Of a stretch of 64,000 nucleotides of DNA, positions 52,472 to 61,454 are shown in pieces; within the stretch, counting starts at the first letter, position 1, and every line of letters begins with the position of its first letter. The notes under the pieces were generated by a model that was not told where the DNA came from, did no database searches, and was given only the letters and a program-made list of their open reading frames with translations. This DNA is from Methylobacterium persicinum. Lineage in GTDB: Bacteria; Pseudomonadota; Alphaproteobacteria; Rhizobiales; Beijerinckiaceae. The position numbers and the translations under genes are program-made. Where the stretch lies: NCBI RefSeq assembly GCF_022179525.1, contig NZ_BPQX01000030.1, positions 1 through 64,000 on the forward strand. The letters are read 5' to 3'.

Positions 52472-54640
52472 ATGATCGTCCGTCTGCTCCTGATCCTCGC
52501 CTGCCTCGGCCTCGGCCCGGCGATGGCCCAAAGCCCGGCGCAGGGCTTCCGCACCCCCGCGGATCTCGTGCAGGCGAGCCTCCTGGCCGAGCCGGCGGCC
52601 GTGGCGGGGGGCACGCCCTTCACCCTCGCCATCCACATGCGGCTGAAGGCCGGCTGGCACGTCTACTGGCGCAATCCCGGCGATTCCGGCCTGCCCCCCG
52701 AAGTGACCTGGACCATGCCCGCGGGCTTCGGCACGGGGGGGATGCGCTGGCCCGCGCCCCACCGGATCCCGATCGCCACGCTCATGAACTACGGCTACGA
52801 GGATGAGGTGACGCTCCTCATCCCCGTCACGCCGCCGCCGAGCCTGGACCCCGCCGACCCGGTGCGGATCGCCGGCAAGCTAACCTACCTCGTCTGCGAG
52901 ACGGAATGCGTGCCGGGCTCGGCCGACCTGCAGATCACCCTGCCCGTGGGCGATCCCAAGCCCGACCCGGACAACGTCGCCCTGTTCGCCCGGGCGCGGG
53001 CGGCCCTGCCCGTCGCCCCGGTCTGGCCGCTCAACCTGTCGAGCCAGGGCGACCGGCTGCGCCTCGACTTCGCCGCGGCGGGCCTCAAGCCCGAGACGAT
53101 CAAGTCCGCGGCTTATTTCCCCTATGCCGAGACCGCCATCGACAATGCCGCCGAACAGGTGATGAGCATCGATGCGTCCGGGCTGCATCTCACCTTGGCC
53201 CGGGGGGACGACAAGGCCGCCCCCACCTCCCTCCCCGGCGTGCTGACGGTGGAGGAGGAGACCGGCAACGGCACCGTCCGTCTCGCCTTCTCCTATGGTG
53301 ACGAGCCTGTCGGAGCGCCTTCCCCGGCCCCCGCCGCGGCACCCTTCCGCACGCAGGCGCCACCCACTCCCGTCTCCGCTCCCGTCGCGGATCAGCCGAC
53401 CCTGCTGGCGGCCATCGGCCTCGCCTTGCTCGGGGGGCTCATCCTCAACCTGATGCCCTGCGTCTTCCCGGTCCTCTCCATCAAGCTGCTCGGACTCGTC
53501 CGCCAGTCCGGCGAGAGCCGGTCGCGGGTGCGCCTGCACGGCCTCGCCTACACGGCTGGCGTGCTCGCGAGCTTCCTGGGTCTCGCGGCACTGCTGATCG
53601 CCCTGAAGGGCGGCGGGGCGAGCCTCGGATGGGGCTTTCAACTGCAGTCGCCGCCGGTCGTGGCGGCCCTTGCCTATCTCCTTGTGGCAGTGGGCCTGAG
53701 CCTGTCCGGCGTTTTCTCCCTCGGGGGCCGATTCGCCGGTATCGGGGATGGCCTCGCCCGCCGGTCGGGCCTGCCGGGATCGTTCTTCACCGGGGTGCTC
53801 GCCACCCTGGTCGCGACACCCTGCACCGCGCCCTTCATGGGCGCGGCCGTGGGCTTCGCCCTGACGCAGAGTGCGCCCGTGGCCCTCAGCGTCTTCGCCG
53901 CCCTGGGCCTCGGGCTCGCGCTACCATTCCTGGCGTTGACGGTGTGGCCCTCCGCCCTGCGGATCCTGCCCCGACCGGGGGCCTGGATGGAGGTCCTGAA
54001 ACAAGCCCTGGCCTTCCCCGTCTACGCGACGGCGGCGTGGCTGATCTGGATCCTGGCGCAGCAGGTCGATGCGCGGGGGCTGTTCGCCGCGCTGATCGGC
54101 GTCGTGCTCGTGGGCTTCGCCGCCTGGGCCTGGGAGCGCAGCCGCGCCGCGACGCCCTTCGGCGAACGGATCTTCCAGGGTCTCGCCGGCCTCGCCCTCA
54201 TCGCCGTGGCGACCCTGGGCCTCGGCCTCGCGCATCAGCCTGTCATCCCCGGACAGGCGCAGGCCGCCGATGGGATCGAGCCCTTCAGCCGCACGCGGCT
54301 CGACGCATTGCTGGAGGCCAAGCGGCCGGTCTTCGTGAACCTGACGGCGGCGTGGTGCATCACCTGCGCCGTCAACGAGGCCACCTCCCTCTCCCGGCCC
54401 GCGGTGCTGGCGGCGATGCGGGCCAAGGGCGTCGCCTCCCTCAAGGGAGACTGGACCAACCAGAACCCCGAGATCACCCGCCTGCTGGAGGAGCACGGCC
54501 GCAGCGGCGTGCCCCTCTACCTCCTCTACGCCGATGGCGGGGCGCCCCGGGTTCTCCCGCAGATCCTCACCGAAGGCACCGTCCTCGATGCCCTCGCCGC
54601 CCTCCCCGACCGGGGGCGCAGCGCCGCACTCGACCGCTAG
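52472..54640 (+). CDS. DsbD/ScsB-like thiol:disulfide interchange protein
   Basis: A 722-residue membrane protein with three modules. After a signal peptide (to about residue 18) a periplasmic DsbD-alpha-like domain contains WHVYWRNPGDSGLPPEV and the pair in VCETECVPG. From about 310 an eight-helix membrane domain carries the redox cysteines in LMPCVFPVLSIK and ATPCTAPFMG. A C-terminal thioredoxin-like domain has AAWCITCAVNE (CxxC near 629-632). The protein passes electrons from cytoplasmic thioredoxin to periplasmic partners. The N-terminal domain type resembles ScsB more than E. coli DsbD. ATG at 52472 is chosen for its signal peptide. Confidence 0.9.
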   Translation: MIVRLLLILACLGLGPAMAQSPAQGFRTPADLVQASLLAEPAAVAGGTPFTLAIHMRLKAGWHVYWRNPGDSGLPPEVTWTMPAGFGTGGMRWPAPHRIPIATLMNYGYEDEVTLLIPVTPPPSLDPADPVRIAGKLTYLVCETECVPGSADLQITLPVGDPKPDPDNVALFARARAALPVAPVWPLNLSSQGDRLRLDFAAAGLKPETIKSAAYFPYAETAIDNAAEQVMSIDASGLHLTLARGDDKAAPTSLPGVLTVEEETGNGTVRLAFSYGDEPVGAPSPAPAAAPFRTQAPPTPVSAPVADQPTLLAAIGLALLGGLILNLMPCVFPVLSIKLLGLVRQSGESRSRVRLHGLAYTAGVLASFLGLAALLIALKGGGASLGWGFQLQSPPVVAALAYLLVAVGLSLSGVFSLGGRFAGIGDGLARRSGLPGSFFTGVLATLVATPCTAPFMGAAVGFALTQSAPVALSVFAALGLGLALPFLALTVWPSALRILPRPGAWMEVLKQALAFPVYATAAWLIWILAQQVDARGLFAALIGVVLVGFAAWAWERSRAATPFGERIFQGLAGLALIAVATLGLGLAHQPVIPGQAQAADGIEPFSRTRLDALLEAKRPVFVNLTAAWCITCAVNEATSLSRPAVLAAMRAKGVASLKGDWTNQNPEITRLLEEHGRSGVPLYLLYADGGAPRVLPQILTEGTVLDALAALPDRGRSAALDR

Positions 54641-54675
54641 AACGGTTTCGGAAATCTTTGGATCGCATGCTTTCC

Positions 54676-54808
54676 GTCATTGCGAGCGGAGCGAAGCAAT
54701 CCAGGGCAGCGGGACATCTCAGAACTGAGCGGATCCCTGGCTTGCTACGCTTCGCTCACAACGACCGTCGTGATGACGTGGTCCAAGTTTCCCGGAAGAT
54801 GCTCTAGA
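54676..54808. repeat. Intergenic palindromic repeat (GCGAAGCAATCC family) with a second-type half motif
   Basis: GTCATTGCGAGCGGAGCGAAGCAATCCAGGG on the left is opposed by GGATCCCTGGCTTGCTACGCTTCGCTCACAA on the right (to about 54766). It is followed by GGAAGATGCTCTAGA, a fragment of the palindrome at 56541. Located between convergent genes. Confidence 0.8.
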
Positions 54809-54834
54809 CACCGCCGCGGCCACGGCCGACGGCG

Positions 54835-55530
54835 TCATGGCTCCAGGGAGAAGGTCTCGTCGAAGGCATAGCCCGAGCCGCGCACGGTGCGGATCGGGTC
54901 GGTCTGGCGGGGGCCGTTCAGGGCTTTGCGCAGGCGCCCGACATGGACGTCCACCGTGCGCTCGTCGATGTAGACATCGTGGCCCCAGACCCCGTCGAGG
55001 AGCTGTTCCCGGGAGAAGACCCGGCCGGGGCTGAGCATCAGGAATTCGAGAAGCCGGAACTCCGTCGGCCCGAGGTGGAGCTCGGTCCCCCCGCGCCGGA
55101 CGCGATGCCCGGTCCGGTCCAGCTCGATATCGCCCGCGGCCAGCCGGTCCGCCACATGGGCCGGCTTGGCCCGGCGCAGGAGGGCCCGGACCCGGGCCAG
55201 CAGCTCCGGCACCGAGAACGGCTTGACGATGTAGTCGTCCGCGCCCGTGCCGAGGCCGCGGACCCGGTCGCCCTCTTCACCCCGGGCCGTCAGCATGATC
55301 ACCGGCAGCCGCTCGGTCTCGCGGCGGGCCCGGATCCGGCGGCACAGCTCGATCCCCGAAAGGCCCGGCAGCATCCAGTCCAGCAGCACGAGGTCCGGGG
55401 TACGCTCGGCGAGCAAGAGTTCGGCGTCGTCGCCGCGGGCGGCGGCATCGACCGAGAAGCCCTCCGCCTCGAGGTTGTACCGCAGGAGGGTCGAGAGCGC
55501 CTCTTCGTCCTCGACGATCAGGACACGCAT
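54835..55530 (-). CDS. phoB: Phosphate regulon response regulator PhoB
   Basis: A 231-residue OmpR-type regulator: receiver domain with Asp51 in LLDWMLPGLSGIELCRRIR, conserved KPFSVPELLARVRALLRR, and a winged helix with LGPTEFRLLEFLMLSPGRVFSREQLLDGVWGHDVYIDERTVDVH, which is the PhoB-specific form. It is last in the pstSCAB-phoU-phoB cluster; phoR is not in the window. The 266-base gap to phoU shows nothing recognisable, so phoB may have its own promoter. Confidence 0.95.
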   Translation of the reverse strand: MRVLIVEDEEALSTLLRYNLEAEGFSVDAAARGDDAELLLAERTPDLVLLDWMLPGLSGIELCRRIRARRETERLPVIMLTARGEEGDRVRGLGTGADDYIVKPFSVPELLARVRALLRRAKPAHVADRLAAGDIELDRTGHRVRRGGTELHLGPTEFRLLEFLMLSPGRVFSREQLLDGVWGHDVYIDERTVDVHVGRLRKALNGPRQTDPIRTVRGSGYAFDETFSLEP

Positions 55531-55796
55531 GGCCGATGGTCCATTCCACGCCGATTTGCCCCAGCCGGACGCGGCCGAGGGGATTGGGCAACGCTGATAC
55601 GGGGCGTGGCCGGACTGAAGCCGGTCGGCCCCGCCATCAACAGAGACTTTCCGGTGCCCACATCCGCACCGCCACGGTCGCCGCAGGCGAGGCGGTAGGG
55701 TCCTGTGCCGCCCGGCTCAGGACCATTGCCGCGCCTCTGCCGGCCTCGCGCCCGTCGCGCGCGGCGCGTCCCCGCGGCGATCCTGTCGGACGCGCG

Positions 55797-56510
55797 TCAG
55801 GCCCCCGGCGCGACGGTTGCATAGTTCGAGGAATCGTTCTTCGGTCGGTCGCCCATGAAGATCTCGCCGGTGGCGAGATAATGGATCGTCTCGGCGATGT
55901 TGGTCGTGTGATCCCCGATTCGCTCGACGTTCTTCGCACAGAACAGCAGATGCGTGCAGAACGAGATGTTGCGCGGATCTTCCATCATGTATGTCAGGAG
56001 CTCGCGGAACAGCGAGTTGTACAGGGCGTCGATTTCGCCGTCCCGTTCCCAGACGTCATGGGCCGCCTTGAGGTCGGCGCTGGCATAGGCGTCGAGCACG
56101 TCCTTGAGCTGGCCCTCGGCGAGGTCGCTCATGTGGCGCACGCCGAGCACGATCTTCTGGGCGGGCGACTGGTCGGCGATGGCGGTGACGCGCTTGGCCA
56201 CGTTCTTGGCGAGGTCGCCGATCCGTTCGAGGTCGCCGGAAACGCGGATGGCGGAGATGGTCTCACGCAGGTCCACCGCCATCGGCTGACGCTTGGCGAT
56301 GAGCAGGACAGCCTTCTCCTCGATCTCCCGCTGGAGGGCATCGAGACGCTTGTCGGCGAGGATGACGGCCTGGGCGAGGCTCTCGTCCTGCCGGGCCAGA
56401 GCGAGGGTCGCCTCGCCGGTCATCTTCTCCGCGACTCCGCCCATCTCGGATATCTGCCGGCGCAGATCTTCCAGGTCCGTGTCATAGGACGAGACGATGT
56501 GGCCGGGCAT
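55797..56510 (-). CDS. phoU: Phosphate signalling protein PhoU
   Basis: A 237-residue helical protein of two three-helix PhoU repeats. Conserved metal-binding stretches appear in ADKRLDALQREIEEKA, RVSGDLERIGDLAKNVAKR and, in the second repeat, AKNVERIGDHTTNIAETI. PhoU links PstSCAB to the PhoR/PhoB system and prevents Pho activation when phosphate is plentiful. It follows pstB after a 135-base spacer filled by a repeat element. Confidence 0.95.
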   Translation of the reverse strand: MPGHIVSSYDTDLEDLRRQISEMGGVAEKMTGEATLALARQDESLAQAVILADKRLDALQREIEEKAVLLIAKRQPMAVDLRETISAIRVSGDLERIGDLAKNVAKRVTAIADQSPAQKIVLGVRHMSDLAEGQLKDVLDAYASADLKAAHDVWERDGEIDALYNSLFRELLTYMMEDPRNISFCTHLLFCAKNVERIGDHTTNIAETIHYLATGEIFMGDRPKNDSSNYATVAPGA

Positions 56511-56540
56511 GATGGGCTCCGCTCAGTCTGTGTCGCGACA

Positions 56541-56650
56541 TCTAGAGCATTTTCTGTAATCCTTGGATCACAGAAAATGCTCTAGACCATTGCTTTGGCC
56601 GCATTTTCTAACGCCGAACCGGCGTCCACTTCGGCGGAAAATGCTCTAGC
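56541..56650. repeat. Palindromic repeat between pstB and phoU
   Basis: TCTAGAGCATTTTCTGT (56541-56557) and ACAGAAAATGCTCTAGA (56570-56586) are perfect 17-base inverted repeats with a 12-base centre. A second part (56602-56650) runs GCATTTTCTAACGCCGAACCGGCG...CACTTCGGCGGAAAATGCTCTAG. Relatives or fragments are at 31545, 42684 and 54790. The strong hairpin could modulate read-through from pstB into phoU. Confidence 0.85.
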
Positions 56651-57467
56651 CGAACCGTCCGGTGATGTAATCCTGTGTGCGCCGCTCGGTCGGGTTCATG
56701 AAGATCCGGTCGGTCTGACCGAATTCCACCAGCTCGCCGAGATACATGAAGGCCGTGTACTGCGAGATGCGCGCCGCCTGCTGCATGTTGTGGGTGACGA
56801 TCACGATGGTGAACTCGTCCCGTAACTGCTCCATCAGCTCCTCGATGCGGCCCGTCGAGATCGGGTCGAGGGCCGAGGTCGGCTCGTCGAATAGGATCAC
56901 CTCCGGCTTCTGCGCCACCGTGCGGGCGATGCACAGCCGCTGCTGCTGGCCGCCGGACAGGCCGGTGCCGGGCTGCTTGAGCTTGTCCTTCACTTCGTCC
57001 CACAGGGCGGACTTGCGCAGGGATTCCTCCACGCGCCCGTCGAGTTCGGATTTCGGCAACTTCTCGTAGAGGCGCAGGCCGAAAGCCACGTTGTCGTAGA
57101 TCGACATCGGGAACGGCGTGGGCTTCTGGAACACCATGCCGATCCGCGAGCGCAGCTCGTTCAGGTCCAGGTTCGGATCGAGGACGTTCTTGCCGTCCAG
57201 CAGAATCTCGCCCTCTGCCCGCTGCTCCGGATAGAGGCTGTAGATGCGGTTGAAGGTGCGCAGCAGGGTCGACTTCCCGCAGCCCGACGGGCCGATCAGG
57301 GCCGTGACCTGCCGGTCGTAGAAATCGATGTCGACGTTCTTCAGGCCGTGGAAGGCCCCGTAATAGAAGTTGAGGTTCCGGACGGCGATGCGCACGGCGC
57401 GGCCCGTGGAAGGGTTCCCCCGGTTCAGGTCTCCGGCAGGCATCGCGGAGGCGGCGTTCATCGTCAT
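56646..57467 (-). CDS. pstB: Phosphate ABC transporter ATP-binding protein PstB
   Basis: A 273-residue ATPase. The PstB-specific opening [21 protein letters not shown] is followed by Walker [10 protein letters not shown] (59-67), signature [16 protein letters not shown], Walker [13 protein letters not shown] and switch [15 protein letters not shown]. The N-terminal 24 residues are variable; starts at the ATG 57467 or two codons later are possible. It energises phosphate import through PstCA. Confidence 0.96.
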   Translation of the reverse strand: MTMNAASAMPAGDLNRGNPSTGRAVRIAVRNLNFYYGAFHGLKNVDIDFYDRQVTALIGPSGCGKSTLLRTFNRIYSLYPEQRAEGEILLDGKNVLDPNLDLNELRSRIGMVFQKPTPFPMSIYDNVAFGLRLYEKLPKSELDGRVEESLRKSALWDEVKDKLKQPGTGLSGGQQQRLCIARTVAQKPEVILFDEPTSALDPISTGRIEELMEQLRDEFTIVIVTHNMQQAARISQYTAFMYLGELVEFGQTDRIFMNPTERRTQDYITGRFG

Positions 57468-57497
57468 GTCCTCGTGTGGGATGCGAACGTCACGCCC

Positions 57498-58385
57498 TTA
57501 GCGGGCGCGCTGAGGCTTGATCACCAAGCGGGCGACGATCGACAGGGCCAGGATTGTCCCGGTGATCAGGAGCGCTCCGGCCCAGGCCAGGCCCTGCCAG
57601 TTGGGATAGGGCGAGAGAGCGAATTGGTAGATCATCACGGGCAGGTTCGCCACGCCGCCCATGAGGTCGGAGGAGAACCACGAATTGTTGTTCAGGGCAG
57701 TGAAGAGCAGGGGCGCCGTCTCGCCGGCGATCCGAGCCAGGGCCAGGATGATGCCGGTGACGATACCGGCGGAGGCGGCCCGCCACGTCACGCTGGTGAT
57801 CACGATCGAGGGCGGCGCGCCCAGGGCCGCTCCCGCCTCCCGCAGGGTGCCCGGCACGAGCCGGAGCATGTCCTCGGTGGTACGGACGATCACCGGCACG
57901 GCGATGATCGCCAGGGCCACGCCGCCGGCCCAGCCGGAATAGGTCCCCATCGGCCGCACCATCAGGGTGTAGACGAACAGACCGATCAGGATCGAGGGCG
58001 CCGAGAGCAGGATGTCATTGAGGAAGCGGATGACGTCGGCGAGCTTCGAATGCCGGCCGTATTCCGCCAGATAGGTTCCCGCCATCACCCCGATGGGGGT
58101 CGCCACCACGATCCCGATCGTGGTCAGGATGAGGCTGCCGAGGATGGCGTTGGCGATCCCGCCCCCCTCCGAGCCGGGCCCGGGGGTCGGTTGGGTGAAC
58201 AGGTTCGGGCTGAAGCCGCGGACGCCCTGGATGATCAGCATCAGCAGGATCGAGCCGAGGACGATCGCGCCAACCACCGTGGCCATGAGGCACGAGACCT
58301 TGAGGAGCCGGTCGGCGATGCGCCGGCCGGGGCGGACCCGGCTCTCCCGGGTCTGAAGCGTCGCGAGGGTGTTGGCGGCGTCCAT
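57498..58385 (-). CDS. pstA: Phosphate ABC transporter permease PstA
   Basis: A 295-residue permease with six predicted helices. It has [56 protein letters not shown] and [40 protein letters not shown], the PstA signatures. The ATG at 58385 is chosen because residues before it lack membrane character. It follows pstC after 14 bases and precedes pstB by 30 bases. Confidence 0.95.
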   Translation of the reverse strand: MDAANTLATLQTRESRVRPGRRIADRLLKVSCLMATVVGAIVLGSILLMLIIQGVRGFSPNLFTQPTPGPGSEGGGIANAILGSLILTTIGIVVATPIGVMAGTYLAEYGRHSKLADVIRFLNDILLSAPSILIGLFVYTLMVRPMGTYSGWAGGVALAIIAVPVIVRTTEDMLRLVPGTLREAGAALGAPPSIVITSVTWRAASAGIVTGIILALARIAGETAPLLFTALNNNSWFSSDLMGGVANLPVMIYQFALSPYPNWQGLAWAGALLITGTILALSIVARLVIKPQRAR

Positions 58386-58399
58386 GACGGCGAGGCTCC

Positions 58400-59374
58400 T
58401 CAGGCGGCCCGGACGCGGCGGGTGAGCAGCCGCGCGATGATCAGGACGATGAACGTGATGACGAACAGGATGCAGCCGAGCGCCATCAGAGCGTTGAGCT
58501 GCAGGCCGTCCGCCTCGTTGAATTCGTTGGCGATCCGCGACGCGATGGTCGAGGACGGATCGAAGATCGAGGCCGAGAGCCGGTTGGCGTTGCCGACCAC
58601 GAAGGTCACGGCCATCGTTTCGCCGAGGGCGCGTCCGAGGCCCAGCATGATCGCCCCGATGATCGACACGGCGGCCTGCGGCACCAGCACGTGGCGCACC
58701 ACCTCCCAGGTCGTGCAGCCGATCCCGTAGGCGCTCTCCCGCAGGACAGTGGGGATCTGCTCCAGCATGTCCCGGGCGATCGAGGCGATGAACGGCACGA
58801 TCATGATCGCCAGGATGATGCCGGCAGTGAAGATGCCGACGCCCGAGGGGACGCGGGCATAGAGAAGGGTGCCCAGGATCGGCATGCCTTCCACGAGGTT
58901 CGAGACCGGGATCTGCACGAAGCGTGCGAAGAGCGGCGCGAACACGAACAGGCCCCACATCCCGTAGATGATGCTCGGGACGGCGGCGAGCAGCTCGATC
59001 GTCATGGCGACCGGCTTGCGCGCCCAACCGGGGCAGAGCTGCGTGAGGAAGATGGCAATGCCCAGGGAGACCGGCACGCCGATCAGCAGCGCGAGGACGG
59101 CGGAGGCGACGGTGCCGAGGACGGCGACGAGGGCGCCATACTGCTCGGTGCCGATATTCCAGGCACTGGACGTGAGGAAGCCGAAGCCGAATTCTTGGAA
59201 GGCGGGCCAGCCGCCGTAGATGATCGAACCCAGGATGCCGGCCAGGACCAGAAGGACCAGGATCGCCGCCGCATAGGAGCAGCCACGGAAGACCGCATCG
59301 AGGCCGCGGCTCGGGCCCTTTCGCACGGCGCTACGCTGCTCGGCGAGGGCGATGGACTGCGTCAAGGCGGGCAT
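58400..59374 (-). CDS. pstC: Phosphate ABC transporter permease PstC
   Basis: A 324-residue permease with six helices. [60 protein letters not shown] and [20 protein letters not shown] are PstC-type. The start ATG at 59374 ([16 protein letters not shown]) gives a cytoplasmic leader of about 40 residues before the first helix, as in relatives; an upstream start would extend into the hairpin region after pstS. Confidence 0.95.
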   Translation of the reverse strand: MPALTQSIALAEQRSAVRKGPSRGLDAVFRGCSYAAAILVLLVLAGILGSIIYGGWPAFQEFGFGFLTSSAWNIGTEQYGALVAVLGTVASAVLALLIGVPVSLGIAIFLTQLCPGWARKPVAMTIELLAAVPSIIYGMWGLFVFAPLFARFVQIPVSNLVEGMPILGTLLYARVPSGVGIFTAGIILAIMIVPFIASIARDMLEQIPTVLRESAYGIGCTTWEVVRHVLVPQAAVSIIGAIMLGLGRALGETMAVTFVVGNANRLSASIFDPSSTIASRIANEFNEADGLQLNALMALGCILFVITFIVLIIARLLTRRVRAA

Positions 59375-59426
59375 CCGCGTTTCTCTATGGTCGGTCACTG
59401 TTATCGCGACCCGTGCCGCATTGCGA

Positions 59427-59450
59427 GGGAGGGGGTCAGAGCCCCCTCCC
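59427..59450 (-). terminator. Strong hairpin between pstS and pstC (attenuator or processing stem)
   Basis: GGGAGGGGG (59427-59435) pairs perfectly with CCCCCTCCC (59442-59450) around a six-base loop, ten bases after the pstS stop. There is no T-run after it in the direction of transcription, so it more likely stabilises the pstS mRNA or attenuates read-through, giving excess PstS over the permease. Confidence 0.6.
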
Positions 59451-59459
59451 CCCGACAAT

Positions 59460-60500
59460 TTACATGTTGAAGACGGGCTTTCCGTCCTTACCCTTGACCG
59501 TTTTCCACTCCTCGTGGATCAGCCCGACGACGTTGTCCGGCAGGGGGACATAGTCGAGGTCCGTGGCGAGCTTGTCGCCGTTCTTGTAGGCCCAATCGAA
59601 GAACTTGAAGACTTCCGCGGCCTTAGCCGGATCAGCCGGATCCTTGTGGACCAGGATGAAGGTGGCGGCGGTGATCGGCCAGGAATCGGCGCCCGGCTCG
59701 TTGGTGAGCGAGATGCCGAAGCCCGGGGCGGCCTTCCAGTCGGCGCTGGCGGCGGCCGCCTGGAACGCCTTGTCGGTCGGCTCGGGGAACTTGCCGTCCT
59801 TGTTCTGGATAAGGGCGTAGGCGAGCTTGTTCTGCTTCGCGTAGGCGAACTCGACGTAGCCGATGGAGTTCGGCACCTGCTTCACCGTCGCGGTCACGCC
59901 TTCGTTGCCCTTGCCGCCCTGCCCGACGGGCCAGGACACGGTGGTGGCCGCACCGAAATCCTTCTTCCAAGGCTCGGAGACCTGGGAGAGGTAGGTGGTG
60001 AAGATGTTGGTCGTGCCCGACGCGTCCGAGCGGTAGACCGGGGTGATGTTGGCGTCGGGGAGCTTCACGCCGTCGTTGAGCTTGGCGATCCGCGGATCGG
60101 TCCACTTGGAGATCTTGCCGGCGTAGATGTCGGCGATCACGTCGCCGGTCAGCTTGAGCTTGCCCGCCTCGATGCCGGGGATGTTCACCACGGTCACGAC
60201 ACCGCCCATGACGGTCGGGAACTGCACGAGGCCGTCCTTGCCGAGCTGCTCACCCTTGAGCGGAGCGTCGGTGGCGCCGAAATCGACAGTCTTGGCCTGG
60301 ATCTGCTTGATGCCGCCGCCAGAACCGATCGACTGATAGTTCAGGCCCGTGCCCGTATCCTTGCGATAGGCTTCGGCCCACTTGGAGTAGACCGGGAAGG
60401 GGAAGGTCGCCCCCGCTCCCGTGATGTCGGCAGCCAAAGCTGCAGAGGCGATCTGGGCCGTCGCGAGGCCGATGGCGAGCGCGTAAGCGAAGGGTCTCAA
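59460..60500 (-). CDS. pstS: Phosphate-binding periplasmic protein PstS
   Basis: A 346-residue binding protein starting at a TTG (60500) with GGAG six bases upstream; no ATG fits. The signal peptide is about 23 residues (cleavage near AALAAD). Phosphate-binding motifs are ITGAGATFPFPVYSKW, QSIGSGGGIKQI, DFGATDAPL and YRSDASGTTNIFTTYL, all intact. It is first in pstSCAB-phoU-phoB and follows a Pho box, so it should be induced under phosphate starvation. Confidence 0.96.
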   Translation of the reverse strand: MRPFAYALAIGLATAQIASAALAADITGAGATFPFPVYSKWAEAYRKDTGTGLNYQSIGSGGGIKQIQAKTVDFGATDAPLKGEQLGKDGLVQFPTVMGGVVTVVNIPGIEAGKLKLTGDVIADIYAGKISKWTDPRIAKLNDGVKLPDANITPVYRSDASGTTNIFTTYLSQVSEPWKKDFGAATTVSWPVGQGGKGNEGVTATVKQVPNSIGYVEFAYAKQNKLAYALIQNKDGKFPEPTDKAFQAAAASADWKAAPGFGISLTNEPGADSWPITAATFILVHKDPADPAKAAEVFKFFDWAYKNGDKLATDLDYVPLPDNVVGLIHEEWKTVKGKDGKPVFNM

Positions 60501-60595
60501 GGATGTCTCCGTCTCGGTCGGGGTGCGCCGACATGACGAGGTCGGTGCGGCGCATGTCCACTGGGCCAACTGGCCCGGCCGGCGCTCGGGGCGGT

Positions 60596-60624
60596 ACGAC
60601 GGTCCTATGACAGGGCGATGACAC
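60596..60624 (-). promoter_or_regulatory. Pho box upstream of pstS
   Basis: Read on the minus strand, GTGTCAT-CGCC-CTGTCAT-AGGA-CCGTCGT gives three seven-base repeats at 11-base intervals (60618-60624, 60607-60613, 60596-60602). The first two match the CTGTCAT PhoB consensus at 6/7 and 7/7; the third is weaker. It lies about 95 bases upstream of the pstS start. Confidence 0.8.
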
Positions 60625-60808
60625 GAGGGTTTCGCGGCCCCTGTCCGGCGGCCCTAAGAATCTGATTTTTCGATTCGATCCGCCTTCGGGCCGGGGGCCG
60701 GTGATCCCGGTGGACCGGCCATGGCACGGGATCGCTCCCTACGGCGTTGATACCCTATTGCCCCGGATGCGGAGGGGCGCCGGGACAGCCAGGAAGAGGA
60801 TTCGCACA

Positions 60809-61054
60809 GTGGCGAGGTGGCCGGCGGAAGAGGGCGAGGGCCCGGATGCGGCCTGGCTCGCCCTGCATGCGGAGCGAGAAGAGGTGGAGCGCGCCCTGGC
60901 CCTTTGTCAGGCCCGGCGGCGTTTCGCGAAGAGCCCGGCCGAAGCCGGGGACGCCCAGCGGGAAGAGGCCGAGCTGCTGGTGAACCTCGATCGGGTTCTC
61001 ACGCGGATCAGGGCGGCGGAGTATGGCCGCCAACCTGGGGCACGGCGGTGGTGA
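60809..61054 (+). CDS. Small hypothetical protein, charged and helical
   Basis: From a GTG at 60809 (GAGG nine bases upstream) an 81-residue product is predicted. It is rich in Glu, Arg and Ala, with two likely helices: AAWLALHAEREEVERALALCQARRRF and QREEAELLVNLDRVLTRIRAAEYG. No membrane segment or family motif is recognised. A longer frame from 60701 is possible but has an unrelated leader. It diverges from pstS; the intervening region carries the Pho box, which could influence both. Confidence 0.5.
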   Translation: MARWPAEEGEGPDAAWLALHAEREEVERALALCQARRRFAKSPAEAGDAQREEAELLVNLDRVLTRIRAAEYGRQPGARRW

Positions 61055-61076
61055 CGAAGGCGACCGGCCCGTCCGC

Positions 61077-61274
61077 TCAGAGGGACTGACGACGGTCCCG
61101 TTCCTTGTGGCGCAGGCGAAGGAGCAGGTCGATCTGCGAATCGGGAATCGGCTGGGTGTCGATGCTGCCCTCGTAGACCCTGCGCAGGGTCTGCCCAAGG
61201 TGCCCGGTATCGATCCCCGTTCCCGATTTCGCGGAGGCTGAGGGCGTTCCCGTCTCGGCGACCGTCCGGATCAT
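61077..61274 (-). CDS. NepR-like anti-sigma factor (orphan)
   Basis: A 65-residue protein starting MIRTVAETGTPSASAKSGTG. Its C-terminal half GHLGQTLRRVYEGSIDTQPIPDSQIDLLLRLR fits the NepR pattern IGxxLRxxYxxxxxxxIPDxxxxLLxxL. NepR proteins bind EcfG-type sigma factors and are displaced by PhyR in the alphaproteobacterial general stress response. Neither phyR nor ecfG is adjacent, so this would be a secondary paralogue. The ATG at 61274 is chosen over one at 61334 because the leader of the longer form is unlike the family and GTGGGAGAAGACC precedes the shorter start. Confidence 0.72.
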   Translation of the reverse strand: MIRTVAETGTPSASAKSGTGIDTGHLGQTLRRVYEGSIDTQPIPDSQIDLLLRLRHKERDRRQSL

Positions 61275-61454
61275 GGTCTTCTCCCACACCCACAACCGGC
61301 TCGACCATAGGATGGCCGGCGCGATTACTTTCATCGCATGAGTTGGTTAATCGACCGTTACCGTCAACCTATCGTTAAGCTTAATCCCTCCCCTGCGGCG
61401 ATCCGACTCGGCGTGGACCGGTGCGGTGGAGGTTTTCGTGCTTTTCGGGGCCTG

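Noticed and set aside
61275-61454. EcfG-type promoter (GGAAC-N17-CGTT) upstream of the NepR-like gene
   Set aside because: No match with both boxes at proper spacing was found on the minus strand.
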